From Acanthosepion esculentum (Eukaryota; Mollusca; Cephalopoda; Sepiida; Sepiidae): DNA of 64,000 nucleotides. The notes under the pieces are model-generated. The model saw only the letters and a program-made list of their open reading frames with translations, had not been told where the DNA came from and ran no database searches. The stretch is taken from assembly GCA_964036315.1 (NCBI GenBank), contig OZ038517.1:15149013-15213012 (forward strand), given 5' to 3'. This document shows, in pieces, positions 41,541 through 54,094 of this stretch (the first letter of the stretch is position 1; the number at the start of each line of letters is the position of its first letter). The position numbers and the translations under genes were made by a program.

Positions 41541-42482
41541 TCTTTGTCTTTTTAATACAGAAGCTTTCCTTTTCATAAATTGGTTGCCAACCAAAGTTAC
41601 AGAGCCCTTTTAAACCTGCTAATTCATACACAGAAAATGGATTCCGTGTGGCGCCCCTCCCCGGGGGGGGGGGGAAGATTAAAAGCAGCAACGTTTTTCT
41701 CATTATTGCTTCTTCGCAACAATAATGATCCATTTTTGAATCGTTACGCTGCTTTTGAGATTCATTTTTTTTGGGTGGGGGTGGGCGACATTGCATCGAA
41801 AAAGACGAAAAATTTGTTTTATGAGGGAAAACAGAATTTTTCTGCTAAATGAAAAAAAAAGAAAAGAAAATCTTTCCAATCGAAGTGGCATTTTGGTGAC
41901 AGAGGAAAAAAAAAAACCTGATTGAAGTAAAATTTATGTAAAGTCAGAAATTTCTTCACTCATTGCGATCGATTTCTCTCCTTTTTGTTCCAGAAAATTC
42001 TTTCATTTATTATATATTTACTTGCGCCATTTCTTTTCAAAAGGCGATCAATATATTCAAATGTAATTCCATTGAAATATGCCTTCCACAACATGTCACC
42101 TTCTCTTAAAAATCAGTTTCCGCCCTACTTGATGCAGTCTATCGATTATCGATCACCTTATAAGTCACACTGAATGAGAAAAGAGACTAAAAAAAAAGAA
42201 GAATTCTATGTGCCAATTTATTTATTTTTATTTCTTCGAGAAAGAGAACAACATATGTGCCACATAGTGCGCATCGAAATTCAACAAGTCACCAAAAAGA
42301 ATTGGATTACTCACTTACGAAAAATAATCAACGCACATAAAAAAAACAAACAAAAAAAACAAAAAAACAAAAACACATGACCTGCGTAACATTCTTCTAA
42401 AATCATCATTATCGCTTTCACGCTGGGAATGATTGATAGATTAATTTTCTACGACTTATCAGATTTGCAGGTTATTTAAAGC

Positions 42483-42485
<3 letters not shown>
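41535..42485. other. Unclassified sequence
   Basis: It contains a C/G run (CCCCGGGGGGGGG at about 41658-41672), A- and T-rich stretches, and no recognised gene. 42340-42375 is an A-rich run. Confidence 0.5.
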
Positions 42486-42520
<35 letters not shown>

Positions 42521-42920
42521 TTGCAGATGATAATGAATCTTTGATTCCTTGGGGAACACAGGGCCACAACAACATGTCTCCAGCGGATGCGGTTCCGGTC
42601 GATCCTCTTCAGCTCGGCCCAGGTTGTGCCAGCTGCCTTCACCGTCAACACTCCTGCGCCAAGTCTGTTTTGGTCGACCCATTTTTCGCTACCCGGGTGG
42701 ATTCCACTCAAGGGCCTGCCTGCCTGATGACACTAGAAGCAGGGTTGCGGAGTGTGTGGCCAATCCATCCCCATTTCTGTTTCTTGATGTCAATCTCGAT
42801 TGGGGCTTGTCTGGTCCTGTTCCGCAGTTGGTCGTTGGAGACGACTTCCGGCCACCTGATATTGAGAATGTTCCTCTTCAGCTCGGCCCATGTCATACCA
42901 GCTGCCTCTCATTTAAAAGG
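42486..42920 (-). pseudogene. LINE C-terminal fragment (RT thumb/tail)
   Basis: Downstream of (TA)n (42486-42517), minus-strand frames read ILNIRWPEVVSNDQLRNRTR, then QAPIEIDIKKQKWGWIGHTL and, after frameshifts, GRPKQTWRRSVDGEG and TTWAELKRIDRNRIRWRHVV. This is the well-known R-x-LNIRWPd-ISNeeL...KWxWIGHTLRkP...RRGRPxxTWRR tail of endonuclease/reverse-transcriptase LINEs. At least two frameshifts are present (near 42620 and 42715). Confidence 0.85.
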
Positions 42921-43610
42921 TAATATAATTTCTTTATTTCTTCTTCTTTTCTTTTTCTTCTTCTTCTTCTTCTTCTTTTTCTTCTCTTTCTCCTATTATC
43001 ATTTATGCAGCCTTTCATTTAAAAAGGTAATATAATTTCTTCTTCTTCTTCTGTTACAATTTATGCATGTTTTTTTAATTTTTAAAATAACATTTTTCTT
43101 TCTTTCTTCTTTTCCCCCTCCTCCTTCTTTTATTACAATTCATGCAGTCTTTAATTTAAAAAATAACATGTCTTTCTTCTTCTTCTTCTTCTTCTTCTTC
43201 TTCTTCTTCTTCTTCTTCTTCTTCTTCTTCTTCTTCTTCTCCTCTTCCTTCTTCTTCTCCTCCTCCTTCTTCTTCTTCTCCTCCTTCTTCTTCTCCTCCT
43301 CCTTCTTTCGATTTCGTTTCTTCGTTAAAACTCTTTAATTTCTTCTAAATTCTTCATTTTTCTTTCGATTTCTCCTCATTCTATTATTTTTCTTCCCTCC
43401 TCTTTTTCTTGCTGTTTTCTTTCTCTCCATTTGAAGATTTTTTCCTCCTTTTACATTCAATCCTGTTCCTTCCTTCCTCCCTCCCTCCCTTCCTTCCTCC
43501 CTTCCTTCCTCCCTTCCTTCCTTCCTTCCTTCCTCTCTTCCTTCCTTCCTCCCTCCCTTCCTTCCTTCCTTCCTTCATCCCTCCCTCCCTCCCTCCCTTC
43601 CCTTTGACAC
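42921..43610. repeat. CTT- and CCTT-rich blocks with a repeated flank
   Basis: A short module, CATTTAAAA-GGTAATATAATTTC, recurs in decaying form at 42908, 43016, 43072 and 43150, each time followed by a CTT run, the longest at 43172-43310. (CCTT)n/(CCCT)n lies at 43468-43605. Confidence 0.85.
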
Positions 43611-43944
43611 CTTCTGAGACTACTTGCAACAATCGCCAATTGATTGACAGTCACATTCCTGTCTCCACACGACCTGAATTTGCCATCTCCCTTTGCTCTT
43701 CCAGCTCGCCATTAATATTATTCCTCCTTCTTATTGAATTGTTCTCGACTGCCATTAATAAGGCATCTCTTTCTCGTTGCAAACATCGTCTCATCTTCAA
43801 TTCTACTTGTCTACGGAACTATTTCTGCATGTTCGATTTGGAATTTCCTATCATCTCTCATTTGCCTACCCGTTCCTTATTCTACGTCTTTGAACTTTGG
43901 GTGGCTGCAATCATCTTTTTATTAACCTACAGGGTGTAGAATAT
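43611..43944. other. Unclassified sequence
   Basis: Open on the plus strand through most of its length (hydrophobic translation), but I recognise no domain and see no splice signals. Probably non-coding. Confidence 0.35.
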
Positions 43945-44295
43945 CAGGATGTTGGCGACCATGTCTCTCCACAATTTCCTTTTCTTTGTTGCTCTTAGTA
44001 AATTCTATCATTTTGTTACCTCGCCTAAACCTTGCTCCGCTGTTCCTTTGCACAAGGTCGTTAGGTGTTGTCTTCCTGTGTTCCTCTCGCCTTCAACATG
44101 TCCTGTGAGTGTCAAATTTTCCAAACCCTCTTTCCTCATTATAAAGCTTACAAATTTCAATTCGCTCTTCCCGATGTTAAGTATAAGTAAGCTTTTTTGT
44201 TTCCATTTTCTTTAAAACTTCGTCGTTGCTCCTATGTTCAGTCCATGTTATTCGCAGCATCCTTCTGTAGAACCAATTTTATGTTGATTCAATCT
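43945..44295 (-). pseudogene. LINE RT-tail fragment (RTE-like family)
   Basis: Minus strand: FYRRMLRITWTEHRSNDEVL and MRKEGLENLTLTGHVEGERN, then TGRQHLTTLCKGTAEQG and ATKKRKLWRDMVANIL. This is the best-preserved member of the family in the window. An internal stop and a frameshift near 44170 disable it. Confidence 0.8.
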
Positions 44296-45150
<855 letters not shown>

Positions 45151-46184
45151 TTATCGTTCAATATATATATATATATATATTGGTGTTGGTTCGTTTATAT
45201 GAGTAATAGATCATATAGGTGTACATTCGTGTATATTTATGTAGGTATGTATATATATATATTTGTGCAATTTGGGAAACATCTGTCTCAAACCCCCAAC
45301 GACTTCCTGGACAGATGTGATTTGTGTATACAAGAAAAAATTCAATAATTAAATACACAAATGCTAACCAGTTGTTAAATCAACAAAACGAAATGATCTT
45401 CAAATGTAGACATAAGAACAAATTTAATTTTCCATAAAAACGTTTATTTTTTTGGTGTGGGTGGTGGTGGATGCAAACTTGAAGTGTTGGTTCGTTTATA
45501 TGGGTAATAGCATATATGGATGTACATTCATCTATATGTATGTATGTATGTATATATGTACGTATATACGTAGGTGCGAATGTGTGTTGATATTGCGTAT
45601 CACACGAGTTTGTGTTTTTGTGTGTTTCTTCATATGTAGTTGGATCTATGTCTATCTTGCCGACGTATACCACACTTTTATTTCTAAATTAACATCTTTT
45701 GTATCGTTATCCATACACAATCTTACGCATTTTTTAATTTAATTTTATTTTTACTTTAGTTTTCCAAATTTATTTGTTTTATTTATCTGTATTTAAACTC
45801 CCTCTATTTATGTTTGATATTATTATTATTATTATTGTAATTTCTACTGATTACTTTTATTAAGAACCTTTCATTAGATTAACTAATTTGGAGTTGAGTT
45901 GGTTTGTCGTGTCTAAAACAACGGGTCATATCGGTCAATTTGCTGCATAACCCAATGTACAAAGTTTCAAACTTTAAGGGTAAAAATTCTTGGTCGTGTC
46001 AGTATTTTTAGGCCTACTACTACCCATTCATTACTTCCTTAACCCTTTCTTTTCCATAACCCCATCTATCTCATCTTTTTAAAAGAGCCTGACCATCCGT
46101 TACTTTTCTCCTTCCCCTCTTTCTCTCATATCTTCTCTCTTACTTTTCCTTCTCTTCCTGGTGGTTAACTGGGTCTATAAACAC
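45151..46184. repeat. (TA)n, a short direct repeat and unclassified sequence
   Basis: GTGTTGGTTCGTTTATATG-GTAATAG-TCATAT...GTGTACATTC occurs at about 45182 and again at about 45484, about 300 bp apart. The region from 45640 to 46184 shows no recognised feature beyond pyrimidine-rich patches. Confidence 0.6.
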
Positions 46185-46290
46185 CTGATGAAGTCGGGAA
46201 AGCCCAACGACCGAAACGCCGTCATAATAAGAACAAATATGGGGAGAATAATCCGGGTGTAAATAATGTGTGTTTGTAGGGTGTATAATA
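46185..46290 (+). repeat. HL repeat, copy f (complete hammerhead-like core)
   Basis: CTGATGA (46185-46191), a hairpin GTCGGG...CCCAACGAC (193-211), GAAA (46213-46216), C-GCC-G and GTC (46221-46223). It is followed by the family tail (AACAAATATGGGGAGAATAA...GTGTAAATAA). See finding. Confidence 0.8.
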
Positions 46291-46359
46291 GTGTCCGAAA
46301 AATAAGCTAATTTGAGTGAAAAGTGCATAACGACGCGTTTCGCCGAGAGTGTCAACTAT

Positions 46360-46501
46360 CTTTGGCTTCCTTAGGTTAGAAAGAAAGAAAGAAAGAAAGA
46401 AAGAAGACACTAGAGAGTGAATGAGGGAATTTACGTGGGAGTAATCAATGAAAAGCTATGCGAGTAAGGAAATGTAAAAGAAAAAAGAGAGGGGAATTAT
46501 A

Positions 46502-46538
<37 letters not shown>

Positions 46539-47972
46539 GGAGAGAGAGAGAGAAAGAGAGAGAGAGTAGGGGAGAGAGAAAGTGAGGTAGAGAGAGTGAG
46601 AGAGAGAGAGAGAGAGAGAAAAGAAAGATGTACACGATCGACCTCGCTCCGCAAAAAAATAAAAAATAAAAAAAAACAAATGCGGAAAATAAGAAAAAAT
46701 GTTTGGAAGAAGAAGAGGAAAGAAAGAAAGAAAGGAAGAAATAAAGAAAGAAAGAAAGAAAGAAAGAAGACGTCAGAGAGTGAAATTGGTTCGGCATGTG
46801 AGGGAATTTACCTGAGAGTAATCAGTGAAAGCTATGCGAGTAAGCAAATGTAAAAGAAAAAGAGAGTGAAATTATAATCAGAGAAAGTGTGTGTGTGTGT
46901 GTGAGTGTGTGAGAGAGTGAGAGAGTGAGAGAGAGAGAGGGAGAGAGAGAGTGAGAGAGAGTGAGAGAGAGAGTGAGAGAGAGTGAGAGAGAGTGAGAGA
47001 GAGTGAGAGAGAATGAGAGAGAGTGAGAGATAGAGAGAGAATGAGAGAGAGAGTGAGAGAGAGTGAGAGAGAGAGTGAGAGAGAGAATGAGAGAGAGAGA
47101 GTGAGAGAGAGAATGAGAGAGAGAGTGAGAGAGTGAGAGAGAGTGAGAGAGAGAATGAGAGAGAGAGTGAGAGAGAGAATGAGAGAGAGAGTGAGAGAGA
47201 GTAAGAGAGAGAGTGAGAGAGTGAGTGAGAGAGAGAATGAGAGAGAGAGAGAATGAGAGAGAGAGAGAGTGAGAGAGAGAGTGAGAGAGAGAATGAGAGA
47301 GAGAGTGAGAGAGAGAGTGAGAGAGATAGTGAGAGAGATAGTGAGAGAGAGAGAGTGAGAGAGAGAATGAGAGAGAGAGTGAGAGAGAGTGAGAGAGAGT
47401 GAGAGAGAGGGTGAGAGAGAGAGAGTGAGAGAGAATGAGAGAGAGTGAGAGAGAGTGAGAGAGAGAGAATGAGAGAGAGAGTGAGAGAGAGAATGAGAGA
47501 GAGAGAATGAGAGAGAGAATGAGAGAGAGAGAGAGTGAGAGAGAGTGAGCGAGAGAGAGAGAGAGAGAGAGAGTGAGAGAGAGAGAGTGAGAGAGAGAGA
47601 GAGAGTGAGAGAGAGAGAGAGGGAGAGAGAGTGAGAGAGAGATAAAAGAAAGATTGAGAAAAAGTTGTACAGGGTCGACCTCGCTCCACAAAAAATAGAA
47701 AATAAACAAAAATCAAATACTGAAAATCAGAAAAAAATGTTTTGAAGAAGAGGAATGAAAAATGAGGAAGAAAAAGAAAAGAAAGAAAAAAAGAAAAGCA
47801 AGAACAGAAATAATGGAATGACTAAAAAGAAAAGAAAGACGTGCGAGTGAATGAAAAAAGAATAAAAAAGAAAATATGTAAACAGGAAACAAAAAATAAA
47901 TTATGAAAACGATAGGCAGAAGAGAGACAGCGAGAGACAGCGAGAGAGAGAGAGAGAGAAATAGAGAGTGAG

Positions 47973-48015
<43 letters not shown>
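46360..48015. repeat. Duplicated unit with expanded GA-rich repeats
   Basis: The flank GAGGGAATTTAC-TG-GAGTAATCA (46421 and 46798), a GA-rich core, and a second flank (TCGACCTCGCTCC-CAAAAAA, 46637 and 47677) occur twice. The first core is about 120 bp (46503-46620); the second is about 770 bp (46880-47645) of GAGAGAGAGTGAGAGAGAATG units. A third GA tract lies at 47945-48012. Confidence 0.9.
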
Positions 48016-48590
48016 TGAGTGACAGAAAGAGAAAGAGAAAGCCAGCAACAAATGAAATCAAATTCTGGAATTGAACAAAAAAAATGTCACATCAAAAGTG
48101 TCAGATTTTTAGACGGAAGTGACTTTTCTCCGTTTCCTTCCAACCAATTCTCTTCTGTCTACGGAAGAACAAAGAAGGCAATAGAAAATGATGGCTATAT
48201 AACCTCCCGACACAAATATCTCGAAATCCCCCAAGGGGCCAAAACCTTTCTTGATTTTGCTAAATCCAATAATACTCAACGCTCTGACTTCCATTCGATT
48301 TCTCTGTTTTATTTAGCAAATGAAATTCGATCTGGAAGCAGCCATGTTGAAAGCCCATTGACTTGTCTGCTTTTGTCTGATCCGAATTCGAAAAACTGAT
48401 TCGCATTCTCAGATTCCAGCCTCACTCTACATATCATATTTTACTATATCGAAATATATATATATATATATTTTTTTTCTTTTCTGTTGCCGGTAATTCA
48501 TTCATTTAGCTTCATTTTATTTCTTTTCTCTATTCTTCTTTTCTGTATGTTATACGATATTATTTTCATTCTTTTTTAAAAATCTTTCTT
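48016..48590 (+). other. Open, non-repetitive stretch of unknown nature
   Basis: 48019-48399 is open on the plus strand. The part from about 48100 has an ordinary amino-acid composition (for example SSVYGRTKKAIENDGYITSR). I recognise no domain and see no clear splice sites or promoter. (TA)n and T-rich sequence follow. It may be chance or a decayed gene. Confidence 0.3.
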
Positions 48591-48655
48591 TCTTTCTTTT
48601 CTTTTTTAGCACTTGTTCACTTCTTTCTTTCTTTCTTTTTCAGCACTTGTTCATT

Positions 48656-48719
<64 letters not shown>

Positions 48720-48737
48720 TTCCAGCACTTGTTCATT

Positions 48738-48781
<44 letters not shown>

Positions 48782-48799
48782 TTTCAGCACTTGTTCATT

Positions 48800-48831
<32 letters not shown>

Positions 48832-49461
48832 TTTCAGCACTTGTTCATTTCTTTCTTTCTTTCTTTCTTTCTTTCTTTTTCAGCACTTGTTCATTTCTTT
48901 CTTTCTTTCTTTCTTTCTTTTTCAGCACTTGTTCATTTCTTTCTTTCTTTCTTTCTTTCTTTTTCAGCACTTGTTCATTTCTTTCTTTCTTTCTTTCTTT
49001 CTTTTTCAGCACTTGTTCATTTCTTTCTTTCTTTCTTTCTTTCTTTTTCAGCACTTGTTCATTTCTTTCTTTCTTTCTTTCTTTCTTTTTCAGCACTTGT
49101 TCATTTCTTTCTTTCTTTCTTTCTTTCTTTCTTTTTCAGCACTTGTTCATTTCTTTCTTTCTTTCTTTCTTTCTTTTTCATCACTTGTTCATTTCTTTCT
49201 TTCTTTCTTTCTTTCTTTCTTTTTCAGCACTTGTTCATTTCTTTCTTTCTTTCTTTCTTTCTTTTTCAGCACTTGTTCACTTCTTTCTTTCTTTCTTTCT
49301 TTCTTTCTTTTTCAGCACTTGTTCATTTCTTTCTTTCTTTCTTTCTTTCTTTTTCAGCACTTGTTCATTTCTTTCTTTCTTTCTTTCTTTCTTTCTTTTC
49401 CAGCACTTGTTCATTTCTTTCTTTCTTTCTTTCTTTCTTTCTTTTTCATCACTTGTTCATT

Positions 49462-49501
<40 letters not shown>

Positions 49502-51299
49502 TTTCAGCACTTGTTCATTTCTTTCTTTCTTTCTTTCTTTCTTTTTCAGCACTTGTTCACTTCTTTCTTTCTTTCTTTCTTTCTTTCTTTTTCAGCACTT
49601 GTTCATTTCTTTCTTTCTTTCTTTCTTTCTTTTTCAGCACTTGTTCATTTCTTTCTTTCTTTCTTTCTTTCTTTCTTTTCCAGCACTTGTTCATTTCTTT
49701 CTTTCTTTCTTTCTTTCTTTCTTTTTCAGCACTTGTTCATTTCTTTCTTTCTTTCTTTCTTTCTTTCTTTTTCAGCACTTGTTCATTTCTTTCTTTCTTT
49801 CTTTCTTTCTTTTTCAGCACTTGTTCACTTCTTTCTTTCTTTCTTTCTTTCTTTCTTTTTCAGCACTTGTTCATTTCTTTCTTTCTTTCTTTCTTTCTTT
49901 TTCAGCACTTGTTCATTTCTTTCTTTCTTTCTTTCTTTCTTTCTTTTCCAGCACTTGTTCATTTCTTTCTTTCTTTCTTTCTTTCTTTCTTTTTCAGCAC
50001 TTGTTCATTTCTTTCTTTCTTTCTTTCTTTCTTTCTTTTTCAGTACTTGTTCATTTCTTTCTTTCTTTCTTTCTTTCTTTTTCAGCACTTGTTCATTTCT
50101 TTCTTTCTTTCTTTCTTTCTTTCTTTTTCAGCACTTGTTCATTTCTTTCTTTCTTTCTTTCTTTCTTTTTCAGCACTTGTTCACTTCTTTCTTTCTTTCT
50201 TTCTTTCTTTCTTTTTCAGCACTTGTTCATTTCTTTCTTTCTTTCTTTCTTTCTTTTTCAGCACTTGTTCATTTCTTTCTTTCTTTCTTTCTTTCTTTCT
50301 TTTTCAGCACTTGTTCATTTCTTTCTTTCTTTCTTTCTTTCTTTTTCATCACTTGTTCATTTCTTTCTTTCTTTCTTTCTTTCTTTCTTTTTCAGCACTT
50401 GTTCATTTCTTTCTTTCTTTCTTTCTTTCTTTTTCAGCACTTGTTCATTTCTTTCTTTCTTTCTTTCTTTCTTTCTTTTCCAGCACTTGTTCATTTCTTT
50501 CTTTCTTTCTTTCTTTCTTTCTTTTTCAGCACTTGTTCATTTCTTTCTTTCTTTCTTTCTTTCTTTCTTTTTCAGCACTTGTTCATTTCTTTCTTTCTTT
50601 CTTTCTTTCTTTTTCAGCACTTGTTCACTTCTTTCTTTCTTTCTTTCTTTCTTTCTTTTTCAGCACTTGTTCATTTCTTTCTTTCTTTCTTTCTTTCTTT
50701 CTTTTTCAGCACTTGTTCATTTCTTTCTTTCTTTCTTTCTTTCTTTCTTTTTCAGCACTTGTTCATTTCTTTCTTTCTTTCTTTCTTTCTTTTTCATCAC
50801 TTGTTCATTTCTTTCTTTCTTTCTTTCTTTCTTTCTTTTTCAGCACTTGTTCATTTCTTTCTTTCTTTCTTTCTTTCTTTTTCAGCACTTGTTCACTTCT
50901 TTCTTTCTTTCTTTCTTTCTTTCTTTTTCAGCACTTGTTCATTTCTTTCTTTCTTTCTTTCTTTCTTTTTCAGCACTTGTTCATTTCTTTCTTTCTTTCT
51001 TTCTTTCTTTCTTTTCCAGCACTTGTTCATTTCTTTCTTTCTTTCTTTCTTTCTTTCTTTTTCAGCACTTGTTCATTTCTTTCTTTCTTTCTTTCTTTCT
51101 TTCTTTTTCAGCACTTGTTCATTTCTTTCTTTCTTTCTTTCTTTCTTTTTCAGCACTTGTTCACTTCTTTCTTTCTTTCTTTCTTTCTTTCTTTTTCAGC
51201 ACTTGTTCATTTCTTTCTTTCTTTCTTTCTTTCTTTTTCAGCACTTGTTCATTTCTTTCTTTCTTTCTTTCTTTCTTTCTTTTCCAGCACTTGTTCATT

Positions 51300-51363
<64 letters not shown>

Positions 51364-51381
51364 TTCCAGCACTTGTTCATT

Positions 51382-51433
<52 letters not shown>

Positions 51434-51520
51434 TTCCAGCACTTGTTCATTTCTTTCTTTCTTTCTTTCTTTCTTTCTTTATTTCTTTCTTTCTTTCTTT
51501 TCCAAAAATTATTCATTTCC
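48591..51520 (+). repeat. 2.9 kb satellite: TTTTTCAGCACTTGTTCATT + (CTTT)n, about 60 units
   Basis: The invariant 15-bp motif CAGCACTTGTTCATT alternates with (CTTT)n, mostly in 43-47 bp units (up to about 80 bp at both ends). Variants (CATCACTT, TTTTCCAGC, GTTCACTT) recur in a regular order. The GTTCACTT units at about 49278, 49558 and 49827, and again at 50627, 50894 and 51171, are about 270-280 bp apart, indicating a six-unit higher-order repeat. No stop occurs in any forward frame, which creates three overlapping Phe/Ser/Leu-rich frames of about 1000 codons that are not genes. Confidence 0.97.
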
Positions 51521-53453
51521 TTCTTTCTTTCTTGTCCAATTTTCGTTATTGAATTTCTTCTTTTATTTTCTCTTTCTTCAAAACGATTTGTTTTTCTTTA
51601 TTTCTTTTTAAAAAGCTTTTTCTTTGATTCTCGTCCGTCTATCTTTCCTTCATTCTTTCTTTCTTTCTTTCTTTCTTTCTTAAAACGTTCTTTCTTCAAA
51701 ATTTTCTTTCTTTCTTTAAAACATTTTCTTTCTTTCTTCAAACATTTCTTTCTTTGACTCACTTTCGTCTTTCTTCCTTTCTTCAACGCTTTTTGCTTTC
51801 TTTCTTCAAATCGTTGTTTCTTTAAAATTTTCTTACTTTTTTCAAACTTTCTTTGATTCTTCTGTCTTTCTTTCTTCAAAGCTTTTTTCATTCATTAATT
51901 TTTTCTCTTTGCTTCTTTCTTCCTTCAAAACCTTCTTTCTTCAAAATTTTCTTTCTTTCTTGCTTTCTTTCTTCTTTGAAACCTTCTTTCTTCAAAACGT
52001 TTCAAACCTTGCTCCGCTGTTCCTTTGCACAAGGTCATTAGGTGTTGTCTTCCTGTGTCCCTCTCGCCTTCAACATGCCCTGTGAGTGTCAAATTTGCCA
52101 AACCCTCTTTCCTCATCATACACCTTACAAATTCCAATTCAAAAGGTTTCTTTCTTTCTTTAAAGGTTTTTCTTTCGTCAATTTTTTCTATTTGCTTTTT
52201 TCCTCTTTCAAAACCTTCTTTCTTCAAAATTTTCTTTCTTCCTTGAAAACCTTATTTCTTCAAAACGTTTCTTTCTTTCTTGCTTTCATTCTTCAAAGCT
52301 TTTTTCTTTCATGATTTTTCTCTTTCTCTTTTTCTTTCTTCAAAACCTTCTTTCTTCAAAATTTTCTTTCTTTCTTCAAAACGGTACTTCCTTTCTTCAA
52401 ACCTTTTTCTTTCATCAATTTTTCTCTTTCTTTTTTCTTTCTTCAAAACCTTCTTATTTAAAAAATGTCGTACTTTCTTCAGAACATTCTTTTTCTTCAA
52501 AATGTTCTTTCTTCAAAACGTTTCTTTGTTTCTTTATTTGTTTCTTTCTTCAAACCTTTTATCTTTCATCAATTTTTCTTTCTTTCTTTCATTCAAACCA
52601 TTTCTTTCTTTCTTCCAAACGTTTCTTTCTTTCTTGCTTTCTTTCTTCAAAACGTTTCTTTTTTCTTTCATTCTTCAAAGCTTTTTTCTTTCATGATTTT
52701 CTCTCTTTCTTTCTTCCTTCAAAACCTTCTTTCAAAAAACTTTCTTTCTTCCTTCAAAACGGTTTTTTCTTTCTTCAAAATTTTCTTCTTTCATTATTTT
52801 GTCTACTTCTTTCTTTCTTCAAAACCTTCCTTCTTCAAAATTTACTTTCTTTCTTCAAAATGTTTCTTTCTTTCTTTCTTTTTTAAAAGTTTTTTCTTTC
52901 ATCAAATTTTTGTCTTTACTTCTTTCTTCATTCAAAAACATCTTTCTTGAAAATTTTATTCTTTCTACAAAACGTTTCTTTCTTTCTTCAAACCTTTTTT
53001 CTTTCATCAATTTTTCTCTTTATTTCTTTCTTTCTTCAAAAGCTTCTCTCTTTAAAATTCTCTTTCTTTCTTCAGAATATTCTTTCTTCAAAATATTCTT
53101 TCTTCAAAACGTTTCTTTCTTTCTTTCTTAAAGCTTTTTTCTTTCATCAATTTTTCTCTTTCTTGCTTTCTTCAAAACCATTCTTCAAAATTTTCTATCT
53201 TTCTTCAGAAACTTCTTTCTTCAAAATTTTCTTTCTTCAAAAGGTTCCTTTCTTTCTTTCTTTCTTTAAAGGTTTTTTCTTTCATCAATTTTTTCTGTTT
53301 ACTTCTTTATTCCTTCAAAACCTTCTTTCTTCAAAATTTTCTTTCTTCAAAACCTTTTTACTTCAAAATTTTTCCTTTCTTCAAGACGTTTCTTTCTTTC
53401 TTCAAACCTTTTTCCTTTCATCAATTTTTCTCTTTCTTTTTTCTTTCGTTCGT

Positions 53454-53490
<37 letters not shown>

Positions 53491-54094
53491 ATAACTATCG
53501 TTCTTCAAACCTTTCTTTCTTCATAACTATCTTTCTTCAAAACTTTCTTTCTTCAGAACATAATTTCTTCAAAATGTTCTTTCTTTCTTCCTGTCTTTCT
53601 TTCTTTCTTTCTTTCATTCATTCTTTCTTCAAAGCTTTTTCCTTTCCTCAATTTTTCTGTTTATTTGTTTCTTTCTTCAGAACCTTTCTTCAAAATTTTC
53701 TTTCTTTCTTCAGAAACTTCTTTCCACAAAATTTTCATTCTTCAAAAGGTTTCGTTCTTTCTTTCTTTCCTTTTTCTTTCTTTCTTTAAAGGTTTTTCTT
53801 TCATCAATTTTTTCTCTTTGCTTCTTTCTTCCTTCAAAACCTTTCTTCAAAATTTTCATTCTTTGTTCAAAACCTTCTTTCTTCAAAATTTTCATTCTTC
53901 GTCAAAACCTTCAAAATTTTCTTTCTTCACAACGTTTCTTTCTTGCTTTCTTTCTTTCTTCAAACCTTTTTTCTTTCATCAAATTTTCTCTTTCTTTTTT
54001 CTTTCTTTCTCTCTTCAAATCCTTCTTCAAAATTTCCTTTCCTTTTTCAAAACTTTTTTTGTTTCTTTCTTCAAAACTGTTTTTCTGTTATAAT
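51521..54094 (+). repeat. Degenerate TTTCTTTCTTCAAAA minisatellite, 2.6 kb
   Basis: Polypyrimidine sequence punctuated by CAAAACCTTC, CAAAATTTTC, CAAAACGTTTC and TTTCATCAATTTTTCTC motifs about every 15-40 bp. It continues directly from the CTTT satellite and is interrupted by a LINE fragment at 52005-52142. Confidence 0.93.
52005..52142 (-). pseudogene. LINE RT-tail fragment inside the minisatellite
   Basis: The minus strand reads MRKEGLANLTLTGHVEGERD, then TGRQHLMTLCKGTAEQG. It is almost identical to part of 43945-44295 but only about 138 bp long, with no LINE 3' end. This suggests a copied or rearranged piece rather than a fresh insertion. Confidence 0.8.

Noticed and set aside
46822..47716. 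Two minus-strand frames of about 295 codons rich in Ser/Leu/His
   Set aside because: They are translations of GA-rich simple repeats; the parallel open frames reflect composition only.
48019..48399. Protein-coding gene on the plus strand
   Set aside because: The composition is plausible, but it starts inside a GA repeat, shows no recognised domain and has no splice or promoter signals. Left as an unknown open stretch.
48613..51757. Three overlapping plus-strand open frames of about 960-1036 codons (Phe/Ser/Leu-rich)
   Set aside because: They are readings of the CTTT satellite in all three frames. The repeat contains no stop in any frame, and there is no promoter, splice or codon-usage support.
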